Shown: one piece after another, positions 1 through 9,486 of the stretch
Numbering within the stretch: the stretch's first letter is position 1
Layout: the number at the start of each line of letters is the position of its first letter
Program-made: the position numbers and the translations under genes
Assembly: GCF_000296815.2 (NCBI RefSeq)
Contig: NZ_CAIT01000006.1
Location: 1,060,777 to 1,124,776 of the forward strand
Source: Fibrisoma limi BUZ 3
GTDB lineage: Bacteria > Bacteroidota > Bacteroidia > Cytophagales > Spirosomataceae
Direction of reading: 5' to 3'
Length of the DNA stretch: 64,000 nt
Notes under the pieces: generated by a model
The model's database searches: none
What the model saw: only the letters and a program-made list of their open reading frames with translations
Told to the model about the DNA's origin: nothing

Positions 1-2613
1 CTGATCCCCGAAGCGCTCAATCCGGTCGATCTTACCGGCAATGCGGACGCTAAGGGTTTCACCCGTATCGATCGGTACCGCCAGGAACGTATCGAGCGTC
101 TGCTCACTGCCGATCACCTCCAGCCCGACCAGACTGCTCTGCTGTCGTTGAAAATCGAGCATCAGGCGCTTGGCCAGGTCGTAGAGCAGCAGGTTCATAC
201 CCGACTCCACCACGCGCCCTTTCATCGTACTGGAAAACTCTTCGTCCAGCAGTTGTATAATCAGCGGTTCGCTGACGGGTTTGCCCTTCAGCCGGTATTC
301 CTTATCCAGGCGTTCCAGCACCTTGTGTAGCCAGTTACCGAAGTCGATAGCTCCCATCTTCTCTTCGATGTCGTCCTCTTCGCTGATCCCGACAATCCGG
401 CTGAAATAGAACCGCATCGAGCAACTCACAAACTGGTTGACGTACGAGGGGTAAATGCCCCGTTTGGGATCAGTCAGCAGCTTTCGCAGGTCGGTTAGAA
501 TGCCATCCGTTTTGGGTACATGCAATTCGGATACGTCGGCGATCTGTTCCGAACCGGCCGGGCCGAACCGAACGGTCGGGCGGCTCAGGCGGATCAGCCC
601 CCTGGCTTTCGGCACCAGTTCATATTCAATCTGGCGAATAAAGCGGCTTGGTTCACCCTTGCTGTTGCCGTACGCATCGGGCGAGGTGGTGTGCAGCAGC
701 ACAACTTCTTCGGCTCGTTGCAGCAGGCGGTAAAAATGGTAGGCCATCACAGCCTCCTGTTCGCGGTAGGTAGGCAGGCCCATCTCCAGACTGATGTCAA
801 ACGGAATGAGCGAGTTCAGTCGGCGCGACTGCGGCAGAATCCCCTCGTTGACCGATAGGATGATGACCCGTTCAAAATCGAGCGCCCGGGTTTCGAGCAT
901 ACCCATAACCTGAAGCCGGCTATTCCCCTCGCTCGTGAAGGGAATGCTGGTCTGGCGAATAAGCTCGTAGAGAAACTGCCGAAAACTACGTACCGTCACC
1001 GGCGGACTCCCCTCTCCTCCATTCCGGTTTGTTTGCTGAACCGTATCGAGCGTGGTTTCCAGTTGCTTCAGCAGGGAGAAAAACAGGTATAGGTACTCGA
1101 TTTCGATGGCATCCTGGCTGGTTCGGTACACGTCGCGAAGGAGTTCGATCAGGTCATACAGCGCCTGAATGGCTCGTAGCGGCTCCTCGTTCGGCCAGCG
1201 CGAAAACAGCACCCGAATCAGCGGATCGTCGTTGCCCAGAGCACGGATTTCCTTCTCGGTCAGGTACACCCGCTGTTCCTTCACAATCGTCTTGGATATC
1301 CACTGAAACAGAGGCTCAGGCGGCCGCGTCTCGCCGTTAGACGCAGTTTCCTCCGGCGTCATCAGTTCCCGAATCCGTTCGTATTGTTTGATAAACGGGT
1401 GATTCAGGACTTTGACAACGTGCCGGTGGTGAAATTTTGGAATTCGCCGTTCCTGACCGTCGCGGTCGCGAAACTCGTGCACGGTCCGCTGCATCTCGAA
1501 CAACGTATCGATCAACGTAAACAGCAGCGAACTCCGCAGCGACAGCCCCATCGTTACGTTCAGATCCGTTACGCTCTCATCCAGGGCGTACAGCACCGGC
1601 ACCAACAGCGATTCGTCGGCCAGCACGATGGCGGTTTTAAGGGCCTGGGGCGTGGAGCCTGGGGCAGAGGGCGATTCGTCAGCCCCCCATGCTCCACGCC
1701 CCGCGCCCCGCGCAGCCTCCCACTCCTTATAAATCTTTCCGGCTACCTTCGCCTGCATGCTGGCGTTGGCAACGCCCACAACCCGGATGTTTTTCGGAGT
1801 ACCGGCCAGGTTATTTTCCTGTCGTTCGCGGTCGGCTTTGGTAAAAAACCAGCCATTGTCGCGGTACTTACGCAGAAAGTCGCCGGCCTCCTGGGCCGTA
1901 TTGTCCATGTAGTACGTATCGACATCCCAGAACAGTTCGGCTTTCTGGGCATCCACCAGCACTCTGATCATGTGCTCTTCGGCGCGGCTCAGGGCATTGA
2001 AACCGACAAAATATACTTTTTCATAAGCGGTATTGTCGCGAATCAGGGTTTCTACGTTCTCGGCCAGCAGCCGGTACGCCATGCCCCGATACGCCAGCCC
2101 CTGATCGTTCAGGCGGGTATGCAGAGCATGGTAAGCAGTTTGGAGGTTTTCGAACAGCCGGAAGTAACGGCTGGTACCGGGCGTCTGGGTAAGGGGTTTA
2201 GCCCCCGAAGGCAGCTCAAGATTCCAGCGCTCAATGGCTTTGGCCGCCGTCAGGTACTCGAACAGGTGACTGGTGTTGATCAGGTACTGGTCAATACGTT
2301 CAAAATCAGCCAGCAACACCGACGCCCAGCCGATAAACTGTTCAAACTCAACCTGCGGGTCGATGACCCGGAATACGTCGTACAGTTCAAAGATCAGGCT
2401 AACCGAATCGATCAGTTGCACCCCGGCGGCCCGGGTGATAAAATCGTCGACGGCGAGCGTGTGAGGGGCCAGAAACGGTGTCTCCGATTCGTTGGCCAGG
2501 TACTCCAGAAAAACAGAAACGGCCCGGCGCGTCGGCAGGATTACCCACACGTCGTCCATACTCGGGCCGTGTTTCTCAAATAGCTGATGAGCCGTCTGTT
2601 GAAGAAATGTCAC
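1..2613 (-). CDS. AddB-like PD-(D/E)XK nuclease/helicase-fold protein (3' end outside window)
   Basis: This reading frame stays open for 871 codons and runs off the left edge, so the C-terminus is missing. The start is a GTG at 2611-2613, because a TAG lies in frame eight codons upstream with no ATG between. The N-terminus contains an ILPTRRA segment typical of the AddB family. Near the visible end come NQFVSCSMRFYFSR, with the Cys expected to bind the nuclease iron-sulphur cluster, and then GKIDRIERFGD, which matches the PD-(D/E)XK core. AddB partners AddA in recombinational repair of double-strand breaks. AddA is not in the window and may lie beyond the left edge. Residues about 304-322 are a Gly/Pro/Ser-rich insertion encoded by an inverted repeat. 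The family call is firm; the exact subfamily is inferred from motifs. Confidence 0.82.
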   Translation of the reverse strand, partial: MTFLQQTAHQLFEKHGPSMDDVWVILPTRRAVSVFLEYLANESETPFLAPHTLAVDDFITRAAGVQLIDSVSLIFELYDVFRVIDPQVEFEQFIGWASVLLADFERIDQYLINTSHLFEYLTAAKAIERWNLELPSGAKPLTQTPGTSRYFRLFENLQTAYHALHTRLNDQGLAYRGMAYRLLAENVETLIRDNTAYEKVYFVGFNALSRAEEHMIRVLVDAQKAELFWDVDTYYMDNTAQEAGDFLRKYRDNGWFFTKADRERQENNLAGTPKNIRVVGVANASMQAKVAGKIYKEWEAARGAGRGAWGADESPSAPGSTPQALKTAIVLADESLLVPVLYALDESVTDLNVTMGLSLRSSLLFTLIDTLFEMQRTVHEFRDRDGQERRIPKFHHRHVVKVLNHPFIKQYERIRELMTPEETASNGETRPPEPLFQWISKTIVKEQRVYLTEKEIRALGNDDPLIRVLFSRWPNEEPLRAIQALYDLIELLRDVYRTSQDAIEIEYLYLFFSLLKQLETTLDTVQQTNRNGGEGSPPVTVRSFRQFLYELIRQTSIPFTSEGNSRLQVMGMLETRALDFERVIILSVNEGILPQSRRLNSLIPFDISLEMGLPTYREQEAVMAYHFYRLLQRAEEVVLLHTTSPDAYGNSKGEPSRFIRQIEYELVPKARGLIRLSRPTVRFGPAGSEQIADVSELHVPKTDGILTDLRKLLTDPKRGIYPSYVNQFVSCSMRFYFSRIVGISEEDDIEEKMGAIDFGNWLHKVLERLDKEYRLKGKPVSEPLIIQLLDEEFSSTMKGRVVESGMNLLLYDLAKRLMLDFQRQQSSLVGLEVIGSEQTLDTFLAVPIDTGETLSVRIAGKIDRIERFGDQ
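1647..1702. repeat. Inverted repeat inside the AddB-like coding region
   Basis: An 18-base arm at 1647-1664 (GGGGCGTGGAGCCTGGGG) and its near-perfect complement at 1685-1702 differ at one position, with a 20-base loop. The element keeps the reading frame open and encodes a Gly/Ala/Pro/Ser loop. It resembles palindromic elements that insert in frame into bacterial genes, but its mobility is inference. Confidence 0.7.
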
Positions 2614-2616
2614 TGG

Positions 2617-2661
2617 TTCGTATCGAATGTCGCGCTATAAAGATACGACCTTCGATACGAA
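2617..2661. repeat. Hairpin abutting the AddB-like start codon
   Basis: Arms 2617-2632 and 2646-2661 (TTCGTATCGAATGTCG and its complement) pair over 16 bases with one mismatch and a 13-base loop. On the minus-strand transcript the stem ends three bases before the GTG start. It could limit initiation or mark a processing or termination site between the SDR gene and the nuclease gene. Confidence 0.65.
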
Positions 2662-2724
2662 ATCAGGCACCCGAAAACAGAAGAAATCAGTGGTATACTG
2701 AGTCACAAGTTATTACGTCCGGCC

Positions 2725-3381
2725 TCATTCATACACCCGCTCGAACGTCCATTCGCCGGCCGCTTCCTGGTGGAGTTCCCAGTACCAGGGCGCAATCAGC
2801 GAGGGCGATACGTGCGTACCTTCCACGATCGACCCGTTGATGGTGACCGTGGCCACGTGGATGCCCTGCGGCTCCAGCGTGTCGTGCAGACACCTGGCCA
2901 CCGTCCGAATCCCGGCTTTGCCAACCGACAGTGAGACCAGATCGGCATCCGGGTTCAGGGCGGTTCCCCCACCCGTAATGAGTATCGTCCCCCCCTCTTC
3001 AGCGATCATCTGCGGAGCCACGACCTGAGCCGCCACGAGCAGCCCGCCGAAGTTGGTCCGCTGATCGGTCATGAACACCTCCGGGTCAACCTCGAGGGCG
3101 CTGGCCTGCCGGTAAATAGAAGGGTTGTACACCATCACCGAGGCCGGCCCCTGCTCCCGTTCGATATCCTCCAGCGTCTGCCGGAACTGATCAAACCGGC
3201 TTACATCCGTAGGGTAGCCGCTGGCTGAAATACCGGCCTCGCTGAGTTCCTGAACCAGTTGATCCAGCGTAGCGGCCTGGCGGGCCACCAGCGAAACCTG
3301 GTAGCCCTGCTGCCCGAACACGTAGGCGATGGCCAGGCTCAACCCCGGCCCGGCTCCGATGAGTAGAAGGTGGTTATTCAT
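2725..3381 (-). CDS. Atypical short-chain dehydrogenase/reductase (SDR) family protein
   Basis: This 218-residue protein has a Rossmann fold. The N-terminal LLIGAGPGLSLAIA replaces the usual TGxxxGIG, and VMVYNPS sits where NNAG is normal. A Ser cluster in ILITGGG is followed by LVSLSVGKAG. In the YxxxK position the Lys is present but the catalytic Tyr is replaced by Leu, so it may not be a normal dehydrogenase. It lies 21 bases downstream of the EEP-family gene on the same strand and is probably the last gene of the SusC/SusD transcript. It could be a non-enzymatic or NAD(P)-binding relative. The fold is secure; the substrate is unknown. Confidence 0.85.
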   Translation of the reverse strand: MNNHLLLIGAGPGLSLAIAYVFGQQGYQVSLVARQAATLDQLVQELSEAGISASGYPTDVSRFDQFRQTLEDIEREQGPASVMVYNPSIYRQASALEVDPEVFMTDQRTNFGGLLVAAQVVAPQMIAEEGGTILITGGGTALNPDADLVSLSVGKAGIRTVARCLHDTLEPQGIHVATVTINGSIVEGTHVSPSLIAPWYWELHQEAAGEWTFERVYE

Positions 3382-3402
3382 AGCCGGAAAGCTACGAAGG
3401 AA

Positions 3403-4245
3403 TCACTTAAGTACAACAGTAGCGACCACGGGCTGATGATCCGACGGATACCGCTGCTCGTTTGCATCGGTGAGCACGGCGTATTTCAGCACGTCGATGT
3501 TTTTGCTAACAAAAATATAATCGATCCGGTCCTTCATCGGGGCTTCGAATTTAAACCCGTTGAACGTTCCGACGGGGCCGTAGGGCGGCATGGCCGTCAC
3601 GCGGTACGAGTCATTGAGCAGCGTCTGGATGGTCTGTACCTGCTCGGTATCGGGCGTCGAGTTCAGGTCACCCACGCAAATGACTGGTTCGTTTTTGGCA
3701 ATCTCCTTGATTTTCTGCACCATCAGCTTACCCGATTGCCGCCGGGCTTCGACGCCCTGGTGATCGAAGTGTACGCTGAAAAAGTAAAAATCCTTCTTGG
3801 TGGTCCGGTCCCTGAATTTCGCCCAGGAGCAGATGCGATTGCAGCAGGTGGCGTCCCAGCCTTTACCGGGTTTATCGGGCGTTTCGCTCAGCCAGAAATC
3901 GCCGGAATCGAGTACGTTGAACCGGTCTTTTTTGTAGAAAATCGCTGAGTGCTCACCGGCTTCCTTGCCGTCGTCGCGGCCTTTGCCCAGGAACGCAAAC
4001 TCGTTCATTTCGGCCAGGTCGTTCAACTGACCCCGCAGCGCTTCCTGCACACCAAACAGGTCGAACCCGTGGTAACGAACCAGGCTTTTGACCATTTCTT
4101 TCCGATTGGGCCAGGCATTGATGCCGTCTTTCGGGTTGTTGAACCGGATGTTGTACGAGGCTACGCGGATGGGTGTCGTTTTCTGCGCAAAAGCGTCCAG
4201 GGTCATGAATACAATAAGCAGCAATGAAAGAACCGAGAGTTTCAT
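3403..4245 (-). CDS. Secreted endonuclease/exonuclease/phosphatase family protein
   Basis: The product has 280 residues with a signal peptide at about 1-20 ending LDAFAQ. The metal-dependent phosphodiesterase fold is clear: RVASYNIRF (Asn32), FGVQEAL (Glu68), SVHFDHQG, VGDLNSTPD, DRIDYIF and the catalytic SDHQP (Asp269, His270). Members cleave phosphodiester or phosphomonoester bonds in nucleic acids, sphingomyelin or inositol phosphates. The sequence alone does not say which. The gene sits 97 bases downstream of susD, so it probably acts in the periplasm on the imported ligand or on material released from it. The start chosen gives a complete signal peptide. Confidence 0.92.
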   Translation of the reverse strand: MKLSVLSLLLIVFMTLDAFAQKTTPIRVASYNIRFNNPKDGINAWPNRKEMVKSLVRYHGFDLFGVQEALRGQLNDLAEMNEFAFLGKGRDDGKEAGEHSAIFYKKDRFNVLDSGDFWLSETPDKPGKGWDATCCNRICSWAKFRDRTTKKDFYFFSVHFDHQGVEARRQSGKLMVQKIKEIAKNEPVICVGDLNSTPDTEQVQTIQTLLNDSYRVTAMPPYGPVGTFNGFKFEAPMKDRIDYIFVSKNIDVLKYAVLTDANEQRYPSDHQPVVATVVLK

Positions 4246-4341
4246 AAGGGATTATTTGATCAAAATGGTAAGCGAATAACCCACGGCGGTTGCAAAGCCC
4301 GGCCGTGGGTTACGTTGACTAAAGATGACTGTGCGCAGAAT

Positions 4342-6120
4342 TTACCAGCCGGGGTTCTGACCAAGCTTGGGGTTGACCTGCCGGTCGGCCTCCGGAATCG
4401 GGTACAGGTAGTTCTTCTCCGTCCAGACGCGCGGAATGTTGGTAAGCCAGGTCAGTTCGCCGGACGTATCGTTCGACAACCGCTGCGGGTTTGCTACACC
4501 GTTGACCGTTGGCGCTACGTTGATGTAGGTTACCCCCGGCAGCGACGGCGTTACGGGCTTGTCATTGTAGAAGTACACGTCGTTTTTACCGTCTTCGTTC
4601 AAATCCATGGGTTTATCGATCGATGGTACGTAGAAACCGTTCCAGGTCTGCGTCATCAATTCGCCCCGGTGCCAGCGTACCAGGTCGTAGAATCGGAAGC
4701 CTTCCAGCACCAGTTCAATCCCCCGTTCCCGACGTATTTCCAGCAGCGCCGGATCAGCAATACCGGGGAAGTAGGTAGCCTGCAGGTACGGATCGACCGT
4801 CGTTGGTTTGGCCGTCAGCCCACCAGTGATGCCTGCCCGCTTCCGGAGCGCACCCACGGTTTTCGACCAGTCCTCGTCGGTCAGGGTGCGAAGTTCGGCC
4901 TTCGCTTCGGCGTAGTTCAGCAAAACTTCGGCGTAGCGCATGACGGCGATGGAGTTATCATTACGCGTACCACCGTCGAAGTACGTATCGTCCAGCGTCC
5001 ACTTGATCGGCTGGTAGCCGGTGTAGGTGTAGGAGAACACGGGAGGAGCCGGTTCCAGCGCACCACCGTTGACACGCTGGTAGTTTCCCATCCGGATGGT
5101 CTGCTGAAGCCGCCGGTCGCGATTCTTCACTTCCTCCGCAAAGGTCTTGGTCTGGTAGCCCGCCGTTGCCGTAAACGGCGTACCGTCGACGGTCAGATAC
5201 GTATTGACGAACGTGCGGATAAGACTAACCCGGGCACCATACGTAGCACTGGTCCACCACCAGTTTGCATCGTTGTACACACCCAGGGCCGGGTCCGCCA
5301 CCGCCGACAGCATAACTTCTGTACTGACCGGCGTTTTACTGGTAAATAACTGCCGGTACGAGGCCGTTGGGCCACCCGCTTCGTTCAGGTTGAAGCCGCC
5401 GGTTTTCATAACCGTCTCGGCTGCGCTGACGGCTTCGGTTAACCACTGATTGGCCGTGCCACCTAACTGATAGCTGGTGTTGTATTTCCGGAATGTCCCT
5501 TCGAAGAGGCACACCCGAGATTTGAACCCATTGGCGACCGCCTTCGTGATCAGGGTCCGCGAGTTATCGCTGGTGGTGCGGATGTTCTGGCAGGCGTAGT
5601 TCAGGTCGGCCAGCACGGAGTCCATAACCACCGCGCGGGGATCACGGCCACTGTACAGCGCTTCGTCATCAACGGGCAGCGTGCGGTTGATCCAGGGTAC
5701 GTCGCCAAACCGCTTCACCTTGTCAAAATAAAACCACGCCCGGAAGAAACGAGCCAGAGCGCCGTAGTGCCGCCGAACCTCCACCGGAACGGCCGGATCG
5801 GTATTGTTCTCCAGGAAATAGTTGATGTTCCGCAGCGGACGCCAGTCCCAACCGGAGCTTTGCCGGGGGCCATAGGCTCCGTCGCGCAGGAAGTCAGGCA
5901 CCTGCGTCCGGGCCGCATAGTCGACCATTTCATCCGACCGGATGATGCTGTTGCCGTCGGGAATGATGGTGTAGAAGGAGTTGGCGTACAACTCCAGTCC
6001 TTTTTCGCTGCCGAACACAGCGGTTTTTGTAGCGGTGGCTTGCGGAACCTGATCCAGTTCGTTACATCCCGCCAGCGTCAATGCGCCCAGCAGGAAAAGC
6101 CATTCTTTATATGCATTCAT
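4342..6120 (-). CDS. RagB/SusD family nutrient-uptake outer-membrane lipoprotein
   Basis: The product has 592 residues and a lipoprotein signal with the lipobox LAGC (Cys19). The RYAEVLLNYAEAKAEL segment (helical TPR-like SusD core) and VLEGFRFYDLVRW near the C-terminal third are typical of SusD proteins. SusD binds ligand at the cell surface and acts as a lid on the SusC barrel. It follows susC by 69 bases on the same strand. The ligand cannot be read from the sequence, and no glycoside hydrolase or sigma/anti-sigma pair is adjacent. Confidence 0.96.
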   Translation of the reverse strand: MNAYKEWLFLLGALTLAGCNELDQVPQATATKTAVFGSEKGLELYANSFYTIIPDGNSIIRSDEMVDYAARTQVPDFLRDGAYGPRQSSGWDWRPLRNINYFLENNTDPAVPVEVRRHYGALARFFRAWFYFDKVKRFGDVPWINRTLPVDDEALYSGRDPRAVVMDSVLADLNYACQNIRTTSDNSRTLITKAVANGFKSRVCLFEGTFRKYNTSYQLGGTANQWLTEAVSAAETVMKTGGFNLNEAGGPTASYRQLFTSKTPVSTEVMLSAVADPALGVYNDANWWWTSATYGARVSLIRTFVNTYLTVDGTPFTATAGYQTKTFAEEVKNRDRRLQQTIRMGNYQRVNGGALEPAPPVFSYTYTGYQPIKWTLDDTYFDGGTRNDNSIAVMRYAEVLLNYAEAKAELRTLTDEDWSKTVGALRKRAGITGGLTAKPTTVDPYLQATYFPGIADPALLEIRRERGIELVLEGFRFYDLVRWHRGELMTQTWNGFYVPSIDKPMDLNEDGKNDVYFYNDKPVTPSLPGVTYINVAPTVNGVANPQRLSNDTSGELTWLTNIPRVWTEKNYLYPIPEADRQVNPKLGQNPGW

Positions 6121-6189
6121 GAGTTACTTCTGTTTTAATACGCTATTGGTGGGGAAGCCGGCAGCACCAGCTCCCCCTCAACTGACTGG

Positions 6190-9100
6190 TTAAAATGTAG
6201 CCGACAGGCCCATCGTAAAGCTTTTCAAAATCGGGTAGTTGTAGCCATTACCACTGTTTCCATCGGTTACGACCTGATCCGATTTGCCGATATTCTCGAT
6301 GTCAATGTCGCGGGTACGGCGATACAGCGGAGACCACGTCCAGATGTTTTCGCCCGACACAAACACGCGGGCGGTGCTCATACCCACCCGGCGAACCCAC
6401 AATGACGGCAGGTTATAGCCAAGCTGGATGTTCTTCAACCGGATATAAGCGGCATTCTGCAGGTAGCGGGTTTGTGCCTGAGCCAGCTCGCCGGAACCGT
6501 TCTGGGCGGTGTACCCACGGTAGCGGGGCAGATACGCGTTCGGGTTCTCCTCCGACCAGATGTTACCCAGATGCCACGTCGGAATTTTGTTATACGGCCG
6601 GTTATACTGCCCCCAGAAGTTTGCCGCTTCCTGACCCGGCCACCAATCCTGCTTCCCGACACCCTGGAAGATGGTCGAGAAGAAGAAGTTGTTCCAGTCG
6701 GCTCCCAGGATGGCGCTGTACGTATAGCGCGGTGTCGAATTACCGATGATGATCCGGTCGCCGGGGTTGCTCACCGTATTGTCGCCGTTGTTGATCACGC
6801 CATCGCCGTTCACGTCGCGGAACTTGATGTCGCCCGGCAACAATTGACCACTGGTCGACGCCTTGATCAGCGTCTGCTTCGGCGAGTTTTTGATTTCCTC
6901 CGCCGACGTGAAGAAGCCGTCCGTTACGTAGCCCCAGATCTCCCCTACTTTCTGCCCGGCGTAGTAATCCGACAGGCGCTGGTTGGGGTTGTTGTATTTT
7001 GTGATCTCGGCCGTGTAGTCACTCAGCGTCAGCCGGACGTTGTAGTTGAACGGCTTGGTCGCTACGTTGAACCGATCCTGCCAGGCCACGGTTGCCTCCC
7101 AGCCGGTCGTCCGCAGGTCGGCGTAGTTTCCTTTCGGCACATCGGTACCAAACACGGCGGGCAAGGTCATACCAACGGTGAACATGTCCGTCGTCTGGCG
7201 CACGTAGGCATCGCCCGAAATGGTCAGCCGGTTGGCCAGCATGGCCAGGTCAAAACCAATGTTTCGGGTTGTTGACGTTTCCCAGGTCAGCCCGTCGGGC
7301 AGTACGTTCGGCTGGCCCGTCTGCTGCGGCCGAACGCCGTTCAGAATCCGACCCGACTGCGAGATGTTGAACTGCTCCTGGAAGACGTACGACGCGATGC
7401 TACCGTTCCCCAGCGAACCATACGACGCCCGGAACTTCAGGTCGGTGATCAGCCGGTCGGAGATTTTCCAGAAGGGTTCACCCGATACGCGCCAGCCGGC
7501 CGATACCGACGGGAAGAACGCGAACCGCTGATTGGCCGGGAATTTCGACGAGCCATCGTAACGGCCGTTGAATTCCAGCAGGTAACGATCCTTGAAGGCG
7601 TAGTTCAGCCGGTAGAACGTACCTAGAATGGCCCATGTATCCTTACCACCCCCGGTCGCAATTGACTGACCCAACGCCAGGTTTATGTTCTGGGCATTTT
7701 CATAGATCAGCCCGTTGCGCTGCACCTGCAGCCGGTCGAAATTCGACTGTTCGTAGTTCAGACCGGCCAGCACCTTAACGTAATGGTTCTGGCTGAACCG
7801 CGGCTCATACTCACCGTAGAGGTTGGTGGCGATGTACTGTGTCTCGCGGTAAATATTCTGGATATCATTTGTGTTCGCTCCAACGTACTCAATCACCCCC
7901 GGTTTGCGGCTATACGGTACCGGCACGCGGGTTCTGACCTCGTTGTCGTCCGTCGACTGGAACGTAAAGTCACTCTTGATCCGGAGCTTGTCGTTGAAGA
8001 ACTGCGTAGCCAGGCTGGTCGTGTTTCGAAACACCCGCTTGTCCATATCGATGCCGTTTTTGCCGTACCAGAAATCGCCCACGGTGTAGGCGGCCGAGTA
8101 GGTCAGCGTACCATCGGGGTTGAACATCGGGGCCATCGTATGGCCTTCGTCGGCAATATTCCGCCAGATGCTGCCCCCCTCACCCACGTTCAGCGGGTTA
8201 TGGTACTTCATCGAAGAGAAGTCGGCGTTGTTGGTGATTTTCAGCCACGGAAACACCTGAATCGAGCCCTTAGCCCGCAGGTTCAGCAGCCGGTAGTCGT
8301 CTGAGTTGTATTTGAATAAACCTTCCTGACCGAAGTAACGACCGGTCACGTAGAAGTCGGACTTGCCGCTGCTTCCCGAGAACGACAGGTTGTGTTCGGT
8401 GGCAGTCAGGCTTTTTTTGTACAGCTCCCTGTACCAGTCCATGTTTTCATAATAGACGTACTCGCCGGCCGAGTTTACTTCGGTTTTCGGCAGGCTCGGG
8501 TCTTTAGACCGACGCTCGAACTCCGCCAGGTAGGCCGGCGAAAACTTCACCGTTTTGTTCACGTTCTGGGGCGTCTGCGAGTAGTCGTTCCAGGCCGTCC
8601 AGCCCTCGTTGAACATCTTGGCGAACAGGTAGCCATCGGATACAAAATCAGGCACCTCCGTCGGACTTTTGATCGAGTGATTCAGCGAATACGTCAGGCT
8701 GGTTTTGTCCTTGATCGGGTTCTTGGTGGTGATCAGCACCACCCCAAAAGCCGCCCGGGCACCGTAGATGGCCGCCGAAGCCGCGTCTTTCAGGACCGTG
8801 ATGCTGGCGATGTCGTTGGGGTTCAACCGGCTGGGATCACCCTCTACGTTGTCGATCAGCACCAGCGCATTGCCACCCTGTCCGATTGACGTAGTACCCC
8901 GGATGTTATAGGCCGGTGACTGAATGGGCTTACCATCGCCCGGCACGATGTTAAGGTTCGGGATTACGCCCTGCAGGCCCTGCGTCAGGTTAGGCAGTGA
9001 GCGGTTCTGCAACACTTCGCTGCTTACCTGATCGACAGCACCGGTCAGGTTTTCTTTCTTCTGCGTACCGTAACCCACTACGATTACCTCCTCCAGCGAT

Positions 9101-9486
9101 TTGTTATAGGCCTGGAGCACTACGTCGAACTGCGTCCGGTTACCTACTTTAACTTCCTGCGGCAGATAGCCCACGAAGCTGAATACCAGTATGGTTTCTT
9201 CGTTCGGCACTGTCAGTTCAAACTGACCTCTGGCGTTGGTGTTGGCACCCCGCTGAGCACCCTTGACGACGATACTCACGCCCGGCAGCGGCTCCTTGTT
9301 ATCGGAGGCCAGTACCGTTCCGCGGACGGTGATGTCTTTGGGCACGTTTGTACGAAGGGTCGATGCCGGCGACAGGCCATTGGCACTCGCTCCATCGGTC
9401 AACGGGAAGAGTATGGCGCCGGGTAACAAACTCAGTCGCAAAGCCAGTCGCCAGTCGGGTAGCTTTGTACGTACTGTTTTTTTCAT
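6190..9486 (-). CDS. SusC/RagA family TonB-linked outer-membrane protein
   Basis: This 1098-residue protein has the full SusC layout: a signal region at about 1-36, a carboxypeptidase-regulatory-like domain at about 50-135, a TonB-box-like EEVIVVGYGTQKK near 135, a plug domain, a 22-strand barrel and a C-terminal Phe (GLSATF). It imports oligomeric ligands using TonB and works with the SusD lipoprotein encoded just downstream. It heads the four-gene minus-strand run (SusC, SusD, EEP-family protein, SDR). Its length is usual for the family and no frameshift is visible. Confidence 0.97.
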   Translation of the reverse strand: MKKTVRTKLPDWRLALRLSLLPGAILFPLTDGASANGLSPASTLRTNVPKDITVRGTVLASDNKEPLPGVSIVVKGAQRGANTNARGQFELTVPNEETILVFSFVGYLPQEVKVGNRTQFDVVLQAYNKSLEEVIVVGYGTQKKENLTGAVDQVSSEVLQNRSLPNLTQGLQGVIPNLNIVPGDGKPIQSPAYNIRGTTSIGQGGNALVLIDNVEGDPSRLNPNDIASITVLKDAASAAIYGARAAFGVVLITTKNPIKDKTSLTYSLNHSIKSPTEVPDFVSDGYLFAKMFNEGWTAWNDYSQTPQNVNKTVKFSPAYLAEFERRSKDPSLPKTEVNSAGEYVYYENMDWYRELYKKSLTATEHNLSFSGSSGKSDFYVTGRYFGQEGLFKYNSDDYRLLNLRAKGSIQVFPWLKITNNADFSSMKYHNPLNVGEGGSIWRNIADEGHTMAPMFNPDGTLTYSAAYTVGDFWYGKNGIDMDKRVFRNTTSLATQFFNDKLRIKSDFTFQSTDDNEVRTRVPVPYSRKPGVIEYVGANTNDIQNIYRETQYIATNLYGEYEPRFSQNHYVKVLAGLNYEQSNFDRLQVQRNGLIYENAQNINLALGQSIATGGGKDTWAILGTFYRLNYAFKDRYLLEFNGRYDGSSKFPANQRFAFFPSVSAGWRVSGEPFWKISDRLITDLKFRASYGSLGNGSIASYVFQEQFNISQSGRILNGVRPQQTGQPNVLPDGLTWETSTTRNIGFDLAMLANRLTISGDAYVRQTTDMFTVGMTLPAVFGTDVPKGNYADLRTTGWEATVAWQDRFNVATKPFNYNVRLTLSDYTAEITKYNNPNQRLSDYYAGQKVGEIWGYVTDGFFTSAEEIKNSPKQTLIKASTSGQLLPGDIKFRDVNGDGVINNGDNTVSNPGDRIIIGNSTPRYTYSAILGADWNNFFFSTIFQGVGKQDWWPGQEAANFWGQYNRPYNKIPTWHLGNIWSEENPNAYLPRYRGYTAQNGSGELAQAQTRYLQNAAYIRLKNIQLGYNLPSLWVRRVGMSTARVFVSGENIWTWSPLYRRTRDIDIENIGKSDQVVTDGNSGNGYNYPILKSFTMGLSATF

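Noticed and set aside
1384-2583. A 399-codon plus-strand frame opposite the AddB-like gene
   Set aside because: It is the complement of a well-supported coding region, and its translation has no recognisable family or protein-like pattern.
4315-5349. A 344-codon plus-strand frame opposite susD
   Set aside because: The SusD protein on the other strand has clear motifs; the antisense frame does not.
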